Source: Notamacropus eugenii
Lineage: Eukaryota; Chordata; Mammalia; Diprotodontia; Macropodidae
Assembly (NCBI RefSeq): GCF_028372415.1
Contig: NC_092874.1
Location: 113,721,744-113,785,743 of the forward strand
Direction of reading: 5' to 3'
Length of the DNA stretch: 64,000 nucleotides
Notes under the pieces: generated by a model
Databases searched by the model: none
What the model was told of the DNA's origin: nothing
Seen by the model: the letters and a program-made list of their open reading frames with translations, nothing else
Position numbers and translations under genes: made by a program
In this document: positions 31,676-41,692 of the stretch, piece after piece
Numbering within the stretch: the first letter of the stretch is position 1
Layout of the letters: the number at the start of each line of letters is the position of its first letter

Positions 31676-32534
31676 AAGTTAATCCACTCAGTTCTTTCCC
31701 TCTTCCTTTTTTCCTAAGCCTGTACCAGAGGACGTCTTCCCTGGAGCCTTGCCCTTGGCCTGCTAATATTAATAACTATTTGCTTGATCTAGTAGAGATC
31801 TGCTTCTCATAACAGAGGGAAGAGATATGTTACCGCAGTTGCAATTCTTCTTTTCTCTCCCCATGACTGGAATGTGATTGCAGTCCAAAGTGAGCCAGGG
31901 AGGCAGCAGGCAGCCACCGAGGCAGGCAGGAGGCAATAAAAAAGGATCAGGCTTTCTGCTACAATTAAGACATTTTAAACCAATTGGGGGTGGGAGGGTG
32001 GGAGTGAAATAAAAAGCAGAGCAGCCATTGTTCTGTTTCCTTGACAGCTGGAAATTCCACTGAAGAAGTAAAAGAGTCAAAACAGACTTAGGTTTGGTGG
32101 TCAACGAAAGACAAAGATCAGAAACTGGCCCCATTTCTGTCTACCCCCATCTCTATCCATGAAGGGAGAAGAAGGAGCATATATGTACCCCCACCCCAAG
32201 GTGTCACCTCCATGGAGCCGGGAAATTCTGTCCTTCATAGGACCCCCTTCCTAAACCCAGCCTTGAACTGAAACAGACTCAGTAAGGAAAAAGTGATGCT
32301 GCTCCTTCCCCTTTAACCTATCCCGATATCCTAAGAGAATGTATAAAATTAAATCCTGGGTCCCCAAGGAAAAAAATTCTATGAACATCACCCTTCACCC
32401 CATCCAATTACAGATCTCTAGGAAGGCTGACCTCCCCCTACCAGGAAAGGACCATTTAGGTTATATATGACTGGGTGAGTGGCTGAGATGGGCGGACTCC
32501 CTTGCCCACACTTTAACTTGCTCTCCTTTACATT
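31676..32534. other. Repeat-free block, possible conserved element
   Basis: About 850 bases without recognised repeats. 31,750-32,110 includes AT-rich words (CTAATATTAATAACTATTTG, ACAATTAAGACATTTTAAAC) and CCATTGTTCT, which fits a SOX-type site. The 121-codon minus frame here has no recognisable domain. Confidence 0.4.
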
Positions 32535-32657
32535 TTATTGGAGGTAATCGAGATGGAGTGACTTGCCCAGGGTCACACAGCTAGTAAGTGTCTGAGGCCA
32601 TAGTTGAACTCAGCTCCTCCTGACTTCTATCTACTGTACCACCTAGCTCCCCCTCTC
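32535..32657 (-). repeat. tRNA-SINE, head half
   Basis: GTGACTTGCCCAGGGTCACA, CTAGTAAGTGTCTGAGGCCA and CTACTGTACCACCTAGCTCC. Reverse orientation, lacking the 3' type-specific part. Confidence 0.85.
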
Positions 32658-33225
32658 CATTATCTTTAAAACTTTTCTAACCTGACCACAGTCCTGTGAG
32701 GTTTTCAAGAAGGACAGGAAGTTAAAATCTAATACTGATTAAGGCTGGTTGGTTCCCTTTGTGCATGTAGAAACAGACATGTGAAAATAGATGCTTTTTT
32801 CCAGGATCAGCCAATTGGAGAAAAAAAAAGCCTAATTCATACAATATGGACCATTGTGCATTGCAACTGTACCCTAACAGGCAGGCTCTGATGGCATATG
32901 GTCCAAACCCATACAGGTGACATGGTAGTTACCAGCCAAAGGACATGATAATGGGAGGTAACACAGTCCCTGACGTTCCTTCTCCTCTGTGCAGACCAAA
33001 CTGACCCACAGACAAAGCCAATTGTATACTCTTCATGAAAGCTGCTGATACAAGATACTGCATACTCAAATGAGCCCAGGGTCAGGTTACCTCCCAGAAA
33101 TGCCTGGTAAAATTCCCAAGGGCCAGACTATTGAGCAGGTCATCTGGGGACAAGGTCTTAAATGGCCTATTCTATTTACAAAATAGAAATTTATTTGGAA
33201 GAAGCTACTAAGCACATCTACATGC
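32658..33225. other. Unassigned sequence
   Basis: No element or gene recognised. Confidence 0.5.
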
Positions 33226-33340
33226 ATGTATGGTCTGTGTGTATTGTATATGTGTTTAAGTATGTTTGTGTATTGTCTATGAGTGTCTTGTATATGTCTT
33301 TATATTGAGTGTGTGTGTTGTCCTGTGTATGTATAGATAT
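33226..33340. repeat. TG-rich low-complexity tract
   Basis: Loose TGTGTGTATTG and GTATATGTG units with poor periodicity. Confidence 0.75.
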
Positions 33341-33483
33341 TTAATACAGGTATCATTATCTCCTTTTTACAGACAAGGAAACTGAGGCTTAGTGGTTAAG
33401 TGCCCATGATGACACTAAATATGAGAAGTGGGACTTAAACCCATATCTCCTAATTGTATGTACAATACAACACTGCCTCTCAA
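33341..33483 (-). repeat. MIR fragment
   Basis: TCCTTTTTACAGACAAGGAA, ACTGAGGCTTAGTGGTTAAG, ACAACACTGCCTCTC in reverse MIR order. Confidence 0.8.
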
Positions 33484-33504
33484 TGGGTAAAAGGGAAATA
33501 CTGA

Positions 33505-33518
33505 GGGGGGGGGGGGGG
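33505..33518. repeat. G14 homopolymer
   Basis: Fourteen consecutive G residues between a MIR end and unassigned sequence. Length may be uncertain in assembly. Confidence 0.9.
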
Positions 33519-33524
33519 CTTGAG

Positions 33525-33665
33525 CAGAAGTCATAGAATGTTTGAGACCATATAACACAACTTTCTCATTTTACAGATGAGGAAGTAACTCTCAGAAATG
33601 TTGAGTGACTTGCTCGGTTACTGGATGAGCTGAGGCTTGAGTTCAGATCTTTTGACCATTAGGTC
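33525..33665 (-). repeat. MIR-type fragment
   Basis: GTCATAGAATGTTTGAGACC, CTCATTTTACAGATGAGGAA, CTTGAGTTCAGATCTTTTGA. Reverse MIR with extended tail type. Confidence 0.75.
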
Positions 33666-33734
33666 TGGTTTGGTTTTGTTTTTTTTTTCCATCGTGCCAT
33701 GATATAGAAATATACTTAGAAAGTTTGCCATTGA

Positions 33735-34075
33735 AGGAAGGAGAGGCTAGAGCAAAGAAAACTATCTAGGAAACATCACATATGAGCTGATGAGGGCCTG
33801 CACTAGGGTGGATTTGGAGAGGAAGGAAAAATTTGGGAATGATTTCCAAAAAAAACAAAATTTAACAGCATAATTTTGATGTCGGAGATGAAGGATAGGG
33901 CAGAGTTGGAGACTCCCAGCTTTGGAGCCTGGTTATAGGAATAATAGTGGTGTCATGGTCAGGTATGAGGAAATTGGAAAGGAGGGATATCTTAGAAGGA
34001 ATACAAGTAGAGTTATGGAGGAGAAGGGAAGATCATATTCATTTTGGAGTACTTTGAGCTTGAGATGATAGAAGG
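33735..34075 (+). repeat. Family A internal body
   Basis: CATATGAGCTGATGAGGGCC, CTGCACTAGGGTGGATTTGG and later AAGTGAAATGCCTGATAAG match the far body of family A. The stretch 33,757-33,830 is related to the insertion at 36,148-36,221. Confidence 0.6.
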
Positions 34076-34657
34076 ACATCCAAGTGAAATGCCTGATAAG
34101 ATGACATCATTCCTAGCCAAGGTGATACGCCCAGCAGTAAGCAGATACACAATGCCCAGTAGAGAATGGTACAATGACACCACCAACGGATATCAGCATC
34201 TCTGTATTATAGCATTGTGAGTTGCCCCGTCCATATGTGTGCCCGAGTCTGATGCGTCTCTAGTGGGCACCCCTTCACACAAGTTCCCTGGCCACAAATG
34301 TTCCCTATGTGTGTACCTTTTATGTTTGTTTCTGGTCATACATATTTTCTGTATAGGATCGCCTCATCCTATTGGTAGTAGGTATGGTCACCTGTGGGAG
34401 AAAGTACCTCATTTGTTTGTGGGGTGATCTTTTCTCTTCCCTTTATTTCCTATGTTCTTTGATGAAATGGTTTTTTGTTTTGTTTTGTTTTTAATTGATG
34501 TACCTCTGGCTGGCTGGCAAAAGTGAACAAGCTGATGGGGACTCATAAGCTATGGTTTCTGAGGGAGTCCTCGTGGGTTAATAGCCTGAGATCAATCTTC
34601 TGAAGGTCTTCTAGTGAGGGAATACTTCCATATTTACATACAAAATAAGCAACCTAT
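34076..34657. other. Unassigned sequence
   Basis: No repeat recognised. Has a (GTTTT)n run at about 34,468-34,492. Confidence 0.5.
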
Positions 34658-34785
34658 GGACTGGAGTCCTGAAATGACTTGCCCAAAGTAGGTTATGAAA
34701 ATAGAGCCAAGATTCAAATGCAGATTCCCCGACTCCAACTCCCATGCATTCTCCATTAGAACACACTGCCTTTCTCCAGGGGCTA
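34658..34785 (-). repeat. MIR fragment
   Basis: TGAAATGACTTGCCCAAAGT, AAGATTCAAATGCAGATTCC, CATTAGAACACACTGCC. Reverse MIR head half. Confidence 0.7.
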
Positions 34786-35213
34786 TTGGGGAAATTCATA
34801 TTGTCTGGGTATTTGTCAATTTTCACCTCTCCTGTATAGCTCCATAAGAGCCTGCCTTGTTTCTCTGGTTCCACTGGGGAACAGCAGCTTGACTCACCAA
34901 GTACTCCTTGTTTCCTGTCCTTACTCTCTCATTCCCCTTTTCCATTCACAAACCCCTCATTAAGTACGTAAGTGCATGGATCGATGGATCCATAACACTC
35001 ATCAATGGGGCTACTCCCTCCCTACGTACAAGACATTTAAGTATTTGGGCAACAAATAAGCTCCTCAGAAGAGCGGGAACCTACACTCTGGAAGTTTCTC
35101 AGGAAGTGAAAGGAAGAAATTAAAGTAACTACAAAAAAGGGATGGGGAGGGGGGTGAAAGTCAGCCTGCATTCCAAGCTGACCCTCCAAGATGTGAAATG
35201 AAGAGATGACCAC
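34786..35213. other. Unassigned sequence
   Basis: No element recognised. 60-70 codon frames on both strands are unsupported. Confidence 0.5.
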
Positions 35214-35415
35214 CCATAAAATCATAGATTTAGAGCTGAAAAAAACCTTAAAGATTATCTAGTGACCCCTCCCCCCCCACCCCTGTTTTACAGGTGAGGA
35301 AATGAAGGCCCATGTACAACTTGTTCGTGGACACATAGAAAACAAGTACCAGACTGAATCTAAGCTTTCTTACTTGAAATGCAATGATCTCTCCACTATG
35401 CCACTCTTCTCCTTT
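35214..35415 (-). repeat. MIR-type SINE
   Basis: AAATCATAGATTTAGAGCTG tail, TGTTTTACAGGTGAGGAAAT core and TCTCCACTATGCCACTCTTC head end, with a C-rich run inside. Confidence 0.8.
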
Positions 35416-35702
35416 CCCATGTGCTCTCTACAAATGAGTACATACACTACTCTGCCAATGGCGAGTTAGTAGAATAAATGGGGGAGGGGGTGGTATGCAG
35501 TGATGGGTTGTGTGGAGGGTATGAACTATGACCCAAAACCTTCCAGTAAGCAACTTTCAGTAAGGTTACCACTGAATTATAACAGTCATCACCCAGATAT
35601 CTCTTACATTCCCACATCTGGAACCTTGGCTACATTTGATGACAATGGCCAGACCTATTCGTGTCTCACTTTCCTATTAATGACCTAGAACCTTGCCTAG
35701 CT
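35416..35702. other. Unassigned sequence
   Basis: No element recognised up to the start of the L1 3' UTR. Confidence 0.5.
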
Positions 35703-35974
35703 TTTTTCTTCTTTAAAAAATAAATACTGATTTTTTACAATTACTATCATTTCCCAATATCCCACCCTCTACTACAGAGATCTCTCTTCTTACAAAGAAC
35801 AGTTAAACAATTGACACATTGGCCATCTCTTGCCAGTGTATGTCTTATTTCTTATTTGTAGTCAACCATCTCTCTACTGAGAGAAGGGAAGTACGTTTCA
35901 TCATTCCTCTACAGTCAATTTGTCATTGCATTAATAAGTGCTTTTTTTTCTAAATAAGAGAAATGATGACTTTA

Positions 35975-36343
35975 TTTGAAGCAGTTAGATGGCTCAGTGG
36001 ATAGAAGACTGGACCTAGAATCAGGAAAACCCAAGTTCAAAACCAGCCTCAGACACCTAAAAGCTGTGTGAACCTGGGCAAGTCGCCCAATTTCCGTTTG
36101 CCTCTGGAGAAGGAAATGGCAAACCATTTCCAGAATTATCCTAGATAGAAAACTATCTAGGAAGCCATTTCATATGAGCTAATACAGGCCTGGATTAGGG
36201 TGGATTTGGAGAGGAAGGAAAATTATCCAGAATTATCTGGATAATTATACAGAATTATCTTTGCCATGAAAACCCCCATGGACAGTATTGGCATTTGGCC
36301 ACAGGGTCAAAAAGAGTCTGACAGCTGAATGAACAACAACAAA
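35975..36343 (+). repeat. Type B SINE carrying a 120-bp insertion
   Basis: GAAGCAGTTAGATGGCTCAG head, TTTGCCTCTGGAGAAGGAAA, then a foreign block at 36,140-36,261, after which the SINE resumes with TTTGCCATGAAAACCCCCAT and ends AATGAACAACAACAAAG. Without the block the SINE is of normal length. Confidence 0.85.
36140..36261 (+). other. Palindrome-flanked insertion inside a SINE
   Basis: The block is bounded by two perfect hairpins: CCTAGATAG-AAAA-CTATCTAGG (36,140-36,161) and ATTATCCAGA-ATTA-TCTGGATAAT (36,222-36,245). AGAATTATC occurs three times at the edges. The middle (36,148-36,221) is about 85 percent identical by eye to 33,757-33,830 in a family A copy, with a 26-base exact stretch. This pattern suggests replication template switching. 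Confidence 0.75.
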
Positions 36344-36361
36344 GACTTGGATGATCAACTA

Positions 36362-36480
36362 ATTAAATTATCTCATTTTACACATCAGGAAACAGAAACC
36401 CAGAGAAAGCAAAATGACAGATTCAAGATTAGAGTAGATAGAAGAATTAGAATTAGAACCTTTGATTTCTGACTGTTAAT
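36362..36480 (-). repeat. MIR fragment inside L1
   Basis: ATCTCATTTTACACATCAGG, AAACAGAAACCCAGAGAAAG, TTAGAACCTTTGATTTCTGA. Reverse MIR lying between the SINE and the L1 remainder. Confidence 0.7.
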
Positions 36481-36985
36481 AGTGTGATTTGCCATAGAGA
36501 CAGCTTCTGATGGAATGTCATTGAGTCTAACCACCTCAATTAATAAGGTCTTCCAATATTAATTTCCTTTATAATTCCTTGGTCATTTATTTGTTGCTGT
36601 CCTGGTTCTGTTCTGCATTTGTTAATACAGATCTTCTCAAGCTTCTCTGAATTCTTCCTATTCCTCATCTCTCACTGCACATCAATCCTAATCCATTATA
36701 TTCACATACTACAATTTATTTAGCCATTCCCTCAATTAATGTACACTCCTTCCCCCCTCCCCAGTTTTTGGGGTTTTTTTACTATTTCAGAAAGTATGCT
36801 AAGAATATTTTAGCATGTATGTGGTTCTTTTTTTCCTATCATTGATCTCCTTGGGATATAAACCCAATAGAGCCCTAGATCACAAGGTATGGATGCTTTA
36901 ATGACTTTTCTTAAATACTTCTGTATTGTTTTTCAGAAAGGTGAGGCCAACTCAGAACTCCCCCAATAATGTCTGAATACCTGCA

Positions 36986-37388
36986 ATCCATCACTTGCTT
37001 TGAGTCTGGCTCTTTCTTCTGAATTTTGTTTAATCTAATTTATCTCATTTGCACATTCCATTCATGAAGACTAATGAATGCTCAGTCCTTGATTCTGGAT
37101 TATTCTTTGTGGATTTTTAACACCTTGCTATCGCAACTGAGTGCTGGGCTAGCTATAGTCCTCCTTCCAGGGGCCTTTCTTCCAATCTGAACCTTTACTA
37201 AATGTACCCCCCCACAACCTCCTTCTTAGATGCAAAAGAAGCTCTTTCCAAGAAAATGTACCTAGTAAAGCAGGCTCTGGAGGATGGTCTAAAATGGAAA
37301 AGTTTAGGTCAGAAAAGAACAAGAAAACAAGAAGAAAACATACACCCAAGACCCAAGGAAACTGAGGAGACGGGGAGAAATACTAGTT
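36986..37388. other. Unassigned sequence
   Basis: No clear element. May include further diverged L1. A 90-codon plus frame (37,202-37,474) runs into the next SINE. Confidence 0.5.
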
Positions 37389-37389
37389 C

Positions 37390-37610
37390 TCTAAATTCAG
37401 TGGATAAAACCCAAGACCTGGAGTCAGGAAGAGCTGAATTCCAATCTGGTCTCAGATACTTACTAGCTGTGTGACCCTGGGCAAGTCACTTAACCCTGTT
37501 TGCCTCAGTTTCTTCCTCTGTAAAACAAGCTGGAGAAGGAAATGGCAAACCACTCTAGTATGTCTACCAAGAAAATACCAAATGGGATCACAGTCAGACA
37601 CAACTGAAAA
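37390..37610 (+). repeat. Type B SINE, head slightly truncated
   Basis: GACCTGGAGTCAGGAAGAGC, TGACCCTGGGCAAGTCACTT, GGAGAAGGAAATGGCAAACC, GTCAGACACAACTGAAAA. Well preserved. Confidence 0.9.
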
Positions 37611-38082
37611 GCAACCAGGATGATACAGCTTTCTTTCTCAGTTCTCAATTGAGCTAGCTGATATAAGGATTGATGTAGTTATTGATATTAGGATGTCATC
37701 ATTTAGATTTTATTAAAAACTCTTATAAGTATCTACATAGCATTCAGACTAACCATGCAACTTGAGGTCATTCATCCCTAGGCTAATAGAGTCACAGGTA
37801 GGCCATATCCAAATGACTTGGAGAACCAATGATTCAATGAAACTCCAGCTTCAGAGTGAGAAGATGGAACTGAGGTGCGGAACAAGGGAAGGTCACACAT
37901 CCTGGGCCACTCAGTAGGAGGCAGATGTGTTATCAGAAGAGTGGCCACTCCTCCCTTGGTGAGGGAGTTGAAATTCTGGTGCAAGGTAAAGGAAAGATGG
38001 AGTGCCCCTTTCACTTTTACAAGTCACCTAAACCCTCTCCATTTTGCCAGAGAGCACCACCTAATGGTTATCACATGTATTA
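37611..38082. other. Unassigned sequence
   Basis: No element recognised. Overlapping 71-79 codon frames on both strands have no support. Confidence 0.5.
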
Positions 38083-38225
38083 TCTATTGAATTCAGTCCT
38101 CAGGCAAGACAGGCATAATTATTTCCATTTTAGAGATGAGGAAACTGAGGCCCAGTGGAGTTAATGATATGCCCGAGATCACCCAACTGGCCATAGGAAG
38201 AGCCAAGAGGAAAACAGTCATCTTC
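38083..38225 (-). repeat. MIR fragment
   Basis: CCATTTTAGAGATGAGGAAA, CTGAGGCCCAGTGGAGTTAA, GATATGCCCGAGATCACCCA. Reverse MIR. Confidence 0.8.
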
Positions 38226-38871
38226 TGAGTAATCTGGAGTTCACCATGCCACCTTCTTGGACTTTTACATTATTTTTCACTATAAAAAGGAGCCTTTGTG
38301 TTCTTTGTGCTCCTTAAAAAGTGGCTGAGCTGGGCCTCTCTCCCACTCAGCCTCACAAATAGGCTGGTGGGTGGAGAGGAGGGCTGCTTACAGACTTTTT
38401 CCAAAGCCCCATGGGGTTCAAACTAAGAGCTGCTATTAATGGTTTCCAATCCCTACAGAAAGAAATCAGGAACGTTTCACCTTACCCCTTCAGCAATGTC
38501 ATCGTTTATAGTCAGATAGGGGTGGATCAGTTGTCTCCAGCAGAAAGGGAGAGAGGCTGTGGAATACATCAGGTCATAGTGTCCTGCCTTGGCAGGCCAG
38601 AATTCATGACTACTCAGGGAAAGAACGAACTCCCTTGGGGCCAGAGATATTCTATTCCAGGAAGATGAGACTATGCCAATCTGCTTACCTAAGTCAGGTT
38701 GGCTAAGGACCCTGGCTTCTTTCCCAGAACCCCCAATTTTTGCTTGACTGGGGAGTAATAAGTAATCCAGGTATTCTGACCTATATAACCTAGCCAAAAC
38801 CTCCAGGGAGATCTAGCTGAATCTTGAGGATTCTCTTTCTGATTTTTCCTTATTCACAACTAGTCTCCTTC
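38226..38871. other. Unassigned sequence
   Basis: No repeat recognised. ACTATAAAAAGGAGCC at 38,280-38,295 looks like a TATA box, but no downstream coding signal or CpG-rich DNA supports a promoter. Confidence 0.45.
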
Positions 38872-38955
38872 CCCTCTCTGAGTTCCTCTTCTGTAAAATC
38901 AAAGAGCTTAACTATATTGTTTCTAAGTGTTCTTCCAGGTCAAACATTCTAAAGG
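38872..38955 (+). repeat. MIR 3' part
   Basis: CCTCTCTGAGTTCCTCTTCT, GTAAAATCAAAGAGCTTAAC and a TTCCAGGTCAAACATTCT extended tail. Confidence 0.65.
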
Positions 38956-39079
38956 TAATTCTTTTCCCTGAAAATCTGAAAAAATATCAGTCTTTGGTCT
39001 TTTCTTTCAGCCTCCCTTGGAGGTAGGTTATTTAGAGGCTGGTGATTTTCTGTAAAAGGAGAGAAAAGAATCAGAACTC

Positions 39080-39243
39080 ATGTTTATGTCATGATTCAAG
39101 ATCTACCAAGTATTATTATTTTTCATATGAGAGAACTGAGGATGAGAAAGGTTGAGTGACTTGTCAAGGGTCCTACAGCTAGTAAGAGTTATAGTGGGGA
39201 TACAAACTTAGGTCCTTTTGACTCCATTTACAGCATTCTTTAC
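39080..39243 (-). repeat. MIR copy, first of an adjacent pair
   Basis: GAACTGAGGATGAGAAAGGT, GTGACTTGTCAAGGGTCCTA, AAACTTAGGTCCTTTTGACT. Reverse MIR, more diverged than its neighbour. Confidence 0.75.
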
Positions 39244-39244
39244 T

Positions 39245-39507
39245 TTATAATAATAGCTAGTATTTATATAGCTCTTTAATTTTGCAAAACACTTTACAAA
39301 TAATATTTTATTTGATCTTTGCAAGAGCCATGGGAGATAGATGATATTATTACCCTCATTTTTACAGATGAGAAAACTAAGGCAAATGGAGTTTAAGTGA
39401 CTTGACCAAGGCTCCATAGCTAATAAGTGTCTGAGGCTGGGTTTGAACTCAGGTTTTTCTGACTCCAGGTCCAATACTCAATCTTCTGTGCCACCTTGCT
39501 GCCTCCT
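39245..39507 (-). repeat. MIR CORE-SINE, full length
   Basis: ATAATAGCTAGTATTTATAT, TGCAAAACACTTTACAAATA, TTTACAGATGAGAAAACTAA, GTTTGAACTCAGGTTTTTCT, TGTGCCACCTTGCTGCCTCC. Complete reverse copy directly after another MIR. Confidence 0.92.
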
Positions 39508-40554
39508 GAAGAGCAGAATTGAGAGTTTCTTATGGAAATTCCTTTATTTTTAGTTTGATGTAGAATATTCAGACTTTCACCATATTTGAGATTGCTTCAG
39601 TACCTTGACCTATCAACTAGAAAAGAATACAAAATGATTTCATGTCATTGTTCTATCCGAGATATAGCCCCTGTTAACCCAGAGTCCCTTTTCTTCATCC
39701 CTTCAAATAATCTTTATTGTCCCAACTAAACCTGTTTGACTGAGGGGACCAGTTAACTTTGGATTGAAAAAAGAAATGAGTAGTTCTTCAATGACCTTTC
39801 TCCCATCTGTGTGTGTATGTGTGTCTCATTTCCTAGCTTGATGTGATTGAATGACCCATTCATGTTCTCCTTTTCCAACCTTTATTACTAGGGTACCCAA
39901 CTCAGACAATTTCTTCTCCTCCTCATCCTCCTCCTTCTCCATGGCTGCTTCTCTCTCTGCTGGAATACAAGATCAAAGCAGAATTCACAGACTCTCAAGA
40001 GACTCAATAAATACTTATTGATTAATTCAGATTCTAGATGGGATAAGCCATTTTGATATGGGAAATTGGGAACCCTCTCTCTCTTTCCCACCCTGCCCCC
40101 CTACTCCTTCACAGTTCCTTATGGGTTGTTTTCCTCCATTATTTTCCTGCCCCTCTCATCATCTCGGACATCTCAGCTGCTTCCTACACTGTCCTTGTCT
40201 GCCCTCCTTCCTTTGGCTCCTTCTCTGTCCCTATTTTTGTCTGCTTCTCATCTTGCTCTAGGGTTACTTGCCTACCCTTGATGGCATTCAGCTTCTTTAT
40301 TCCTTCTTTCCCTTCTATTTAACAGTAGTAGGGTCAATGAAAAGGAGGAAATTGCTCTTTGTACTCTACAAATAATGCCAAAGGACCCCTCTCCTTCCCT
40401 ACCAATCTTCATGTTTTTGTAGAGCCTCCTCAATACCATAATTCACCTCCTAAAAATAATAATGACTAATATATTCTGGGCTGTATCAAGTCCCCAAAGA
40501 GCCTCCTTAATAATACGTGATTATTCAAGAGATTGGCCTGATTATCTACACAGG
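39508..40554. other. Mostly unassigned; short L2 end near 40,000
   Basis: ACTCAATAAATACTTATTGA at 40,002-40,021 is an L2 3' terminus. 40,060-40,320 is pyrimidine-rich and gives three overlapping open frames that I regard as composition artefacts. Nothing else recognised. Confidence 0.5.
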
Positions 40555-40985
40555 AAAAACTAAATGGATGAAAAATTACTAGGGCATACAGTTAGATAAC
40601 TGGTTCACTGAATTAATCCATCAGTATTTGTATCTTGGACAGGCAATGTCAGAGGACAATGAGAGGGCATAAGAAATACTGAGTGACGGTTTTAGTGATC
40701 CCAACCAGCTTCAAAGAGCAAAGACCTGCTTTTTCAACATAAATACTTGCCAGATGGTGCCATATGCTTGAAAATCTTGAAAAACCATGATCTCTGAAGA
40801 ATCAAAATTGAAAGTAACCTCAAAGGCACCAATAGGTATCTCACCTCAGCTGGGAAACTCTGTGCGGGATTCAGTGTCCACAAGCAAAAGAAAGGCTATC
40901 AAGCAGCTTTATGATGAAGAGCCTAAGAGATAAAAGAGCTATCAGGACAGCAGTTCTGAGTAGAAGTCAAATCGGGTGAACCTGT
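40555..40985 (+). mobile_element. RTE-type LINE ORF2 C-terminal fragment
   Basis: Conceptual translation in plus-strand frames gives HQYLYLGQAMSEDNE and, further on, EESKLKVTSKAP. These match the RTE/BovB-class order YLGQ-x-xxxDN followed by an EESKL-x-VTQRAMERR-like segment. At least two stops fall between them, and the catalytic RT domain is absent. Limits are approximate. RTE LINEs are the expected partners of the RTE-tailed type B SINEs here. Confidence 0.7.
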
Positions 40986-41184
40986 GTCCTATATAAGAAA
41001 TGATCTTGTTTCTCCAGGAACCAAAAGGGGACTGAAGGAAACTGCTTGATCTTGGACTGGATTACACAAGGTATTCCACCAAGAAAAATCACAATCCCAA
41101 GTAGCAGGAGTATAGGAGGGAGGTTTGAGATGGGAATGTGAGAAGAGTACCAGAAAATCCTGTTTAATGTTGTGTTCTTGGACA
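40986..41184. other. Unassigned sequence
   Basis: Nothing recognised between the RTE fragment and family A. It may be diverged RTE 3' sequence. Confidence 0.45.
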
Positions 41185-41610
41185 ACCAATCAACCTGCAT
41201 TCATTTATTAAGTACCAGGCACTACACTAAACACCAGGGACACAAAAACAAAAGTGAAATAGTCATGGGAACATAGGATCATAAATCTAAAGATGGAAGA
41301 GAACTCAGAGACCATCTATTTCAACCCCCTCATTTTACATTTGAGGAAACTGAGGTAAAGGAAGGTTAAGTGACTAATCCACTGTCACACACGTAATAAG
41401 TGGCAGAGCTGGAAATCCCTGCCCTCAAGGAATTTATATTCTGTCAGGGAAAACAGAATGCATACAAATAGGTGAAAAGTCATGGGAGAAGGTGGAACTA
41501 GAAACTGGGGAAAATCAGGAAAGGATTCATAAAGGAGATAGGAGTTGAACCTTAAAGAAAGCTAGAGATTCTGAGTCAAATGCGAGGAGGCATTCCAGAC
41601 ACTGAGTTCT
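41185..41610 (+). repeat. Family A copy split by a MIR
   Basis: CATTTATTAAGTACCAGGCA, then interrupted at about 41,268-41,413, then CCTGCCCTCAAGGAATTTAT and AGGCATTCCAGACACTGAG. The halves join correctly across the MIR. Confidence 0.8.
41268..41413 (-). repeat. MIR-type SINE nested in family A
   Basis: GATCATAAATCTAAAGATGG, CTCATTTTACATTTGAGGAA, GTAATAAGTGGCAGAGCTGG. Reverse orientation; it lacks the head. It moved after the family A copy was in place. Confidence 0.8.
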
Positions 41611-41627
41611 GGACAAAGATACTATTA

Positions 41628-41692
41628 GCTTTCTAGGCCTCAGATGGTTTATCTCTACAAGTCCCTTCCAACTATATATTTTTATGATTCTT
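41628..41692 (+). repeat. MIR tail fragment
   Basis: GGCCTCAGATGGTTTATCTC, CTTCCAACTATATATTTTTA, ATGATTCTT match the extended MIR tail. Confidence 0.6.

Larger units (their letters stand above)
35703..36985 (-). repeat. Old L1 3' UTR and ORF2 end, interrupted
   Basis: Plus strand: TTTTTTACAATTACTATCAT and GAACAGTTAAACAATTGACA (3' UTR), then after inserted SINEs CTTCTCTGAATTCTTCCTA, CACTGCACATCAATCCTAAT, TTTAGCCATTCCCTCAATTA and ATTGATCTCCTTGGGATATA, which matches the ORF2/3' UTR region of an old marsupial L1. Strongly diverged and split by a type B SINE and a MIR. Confidence 0.75.

Noticed and set aside
31769-32134. 121-codon minus-strand frame in a repeat-free block
   Set aside because: No domain or motif and no coding support beyond openness.
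34076-34657. Possible solo LTR
   Set aside because: No matching ends, target duplication or clear polyadenylation layout was found.
38280-38300. TATA-box-like ACTATAAAAAGGAGCC
   Set aside because: No CpG-rich DNA, transcript signal or coding frame follows. One such word per few kb is expected.
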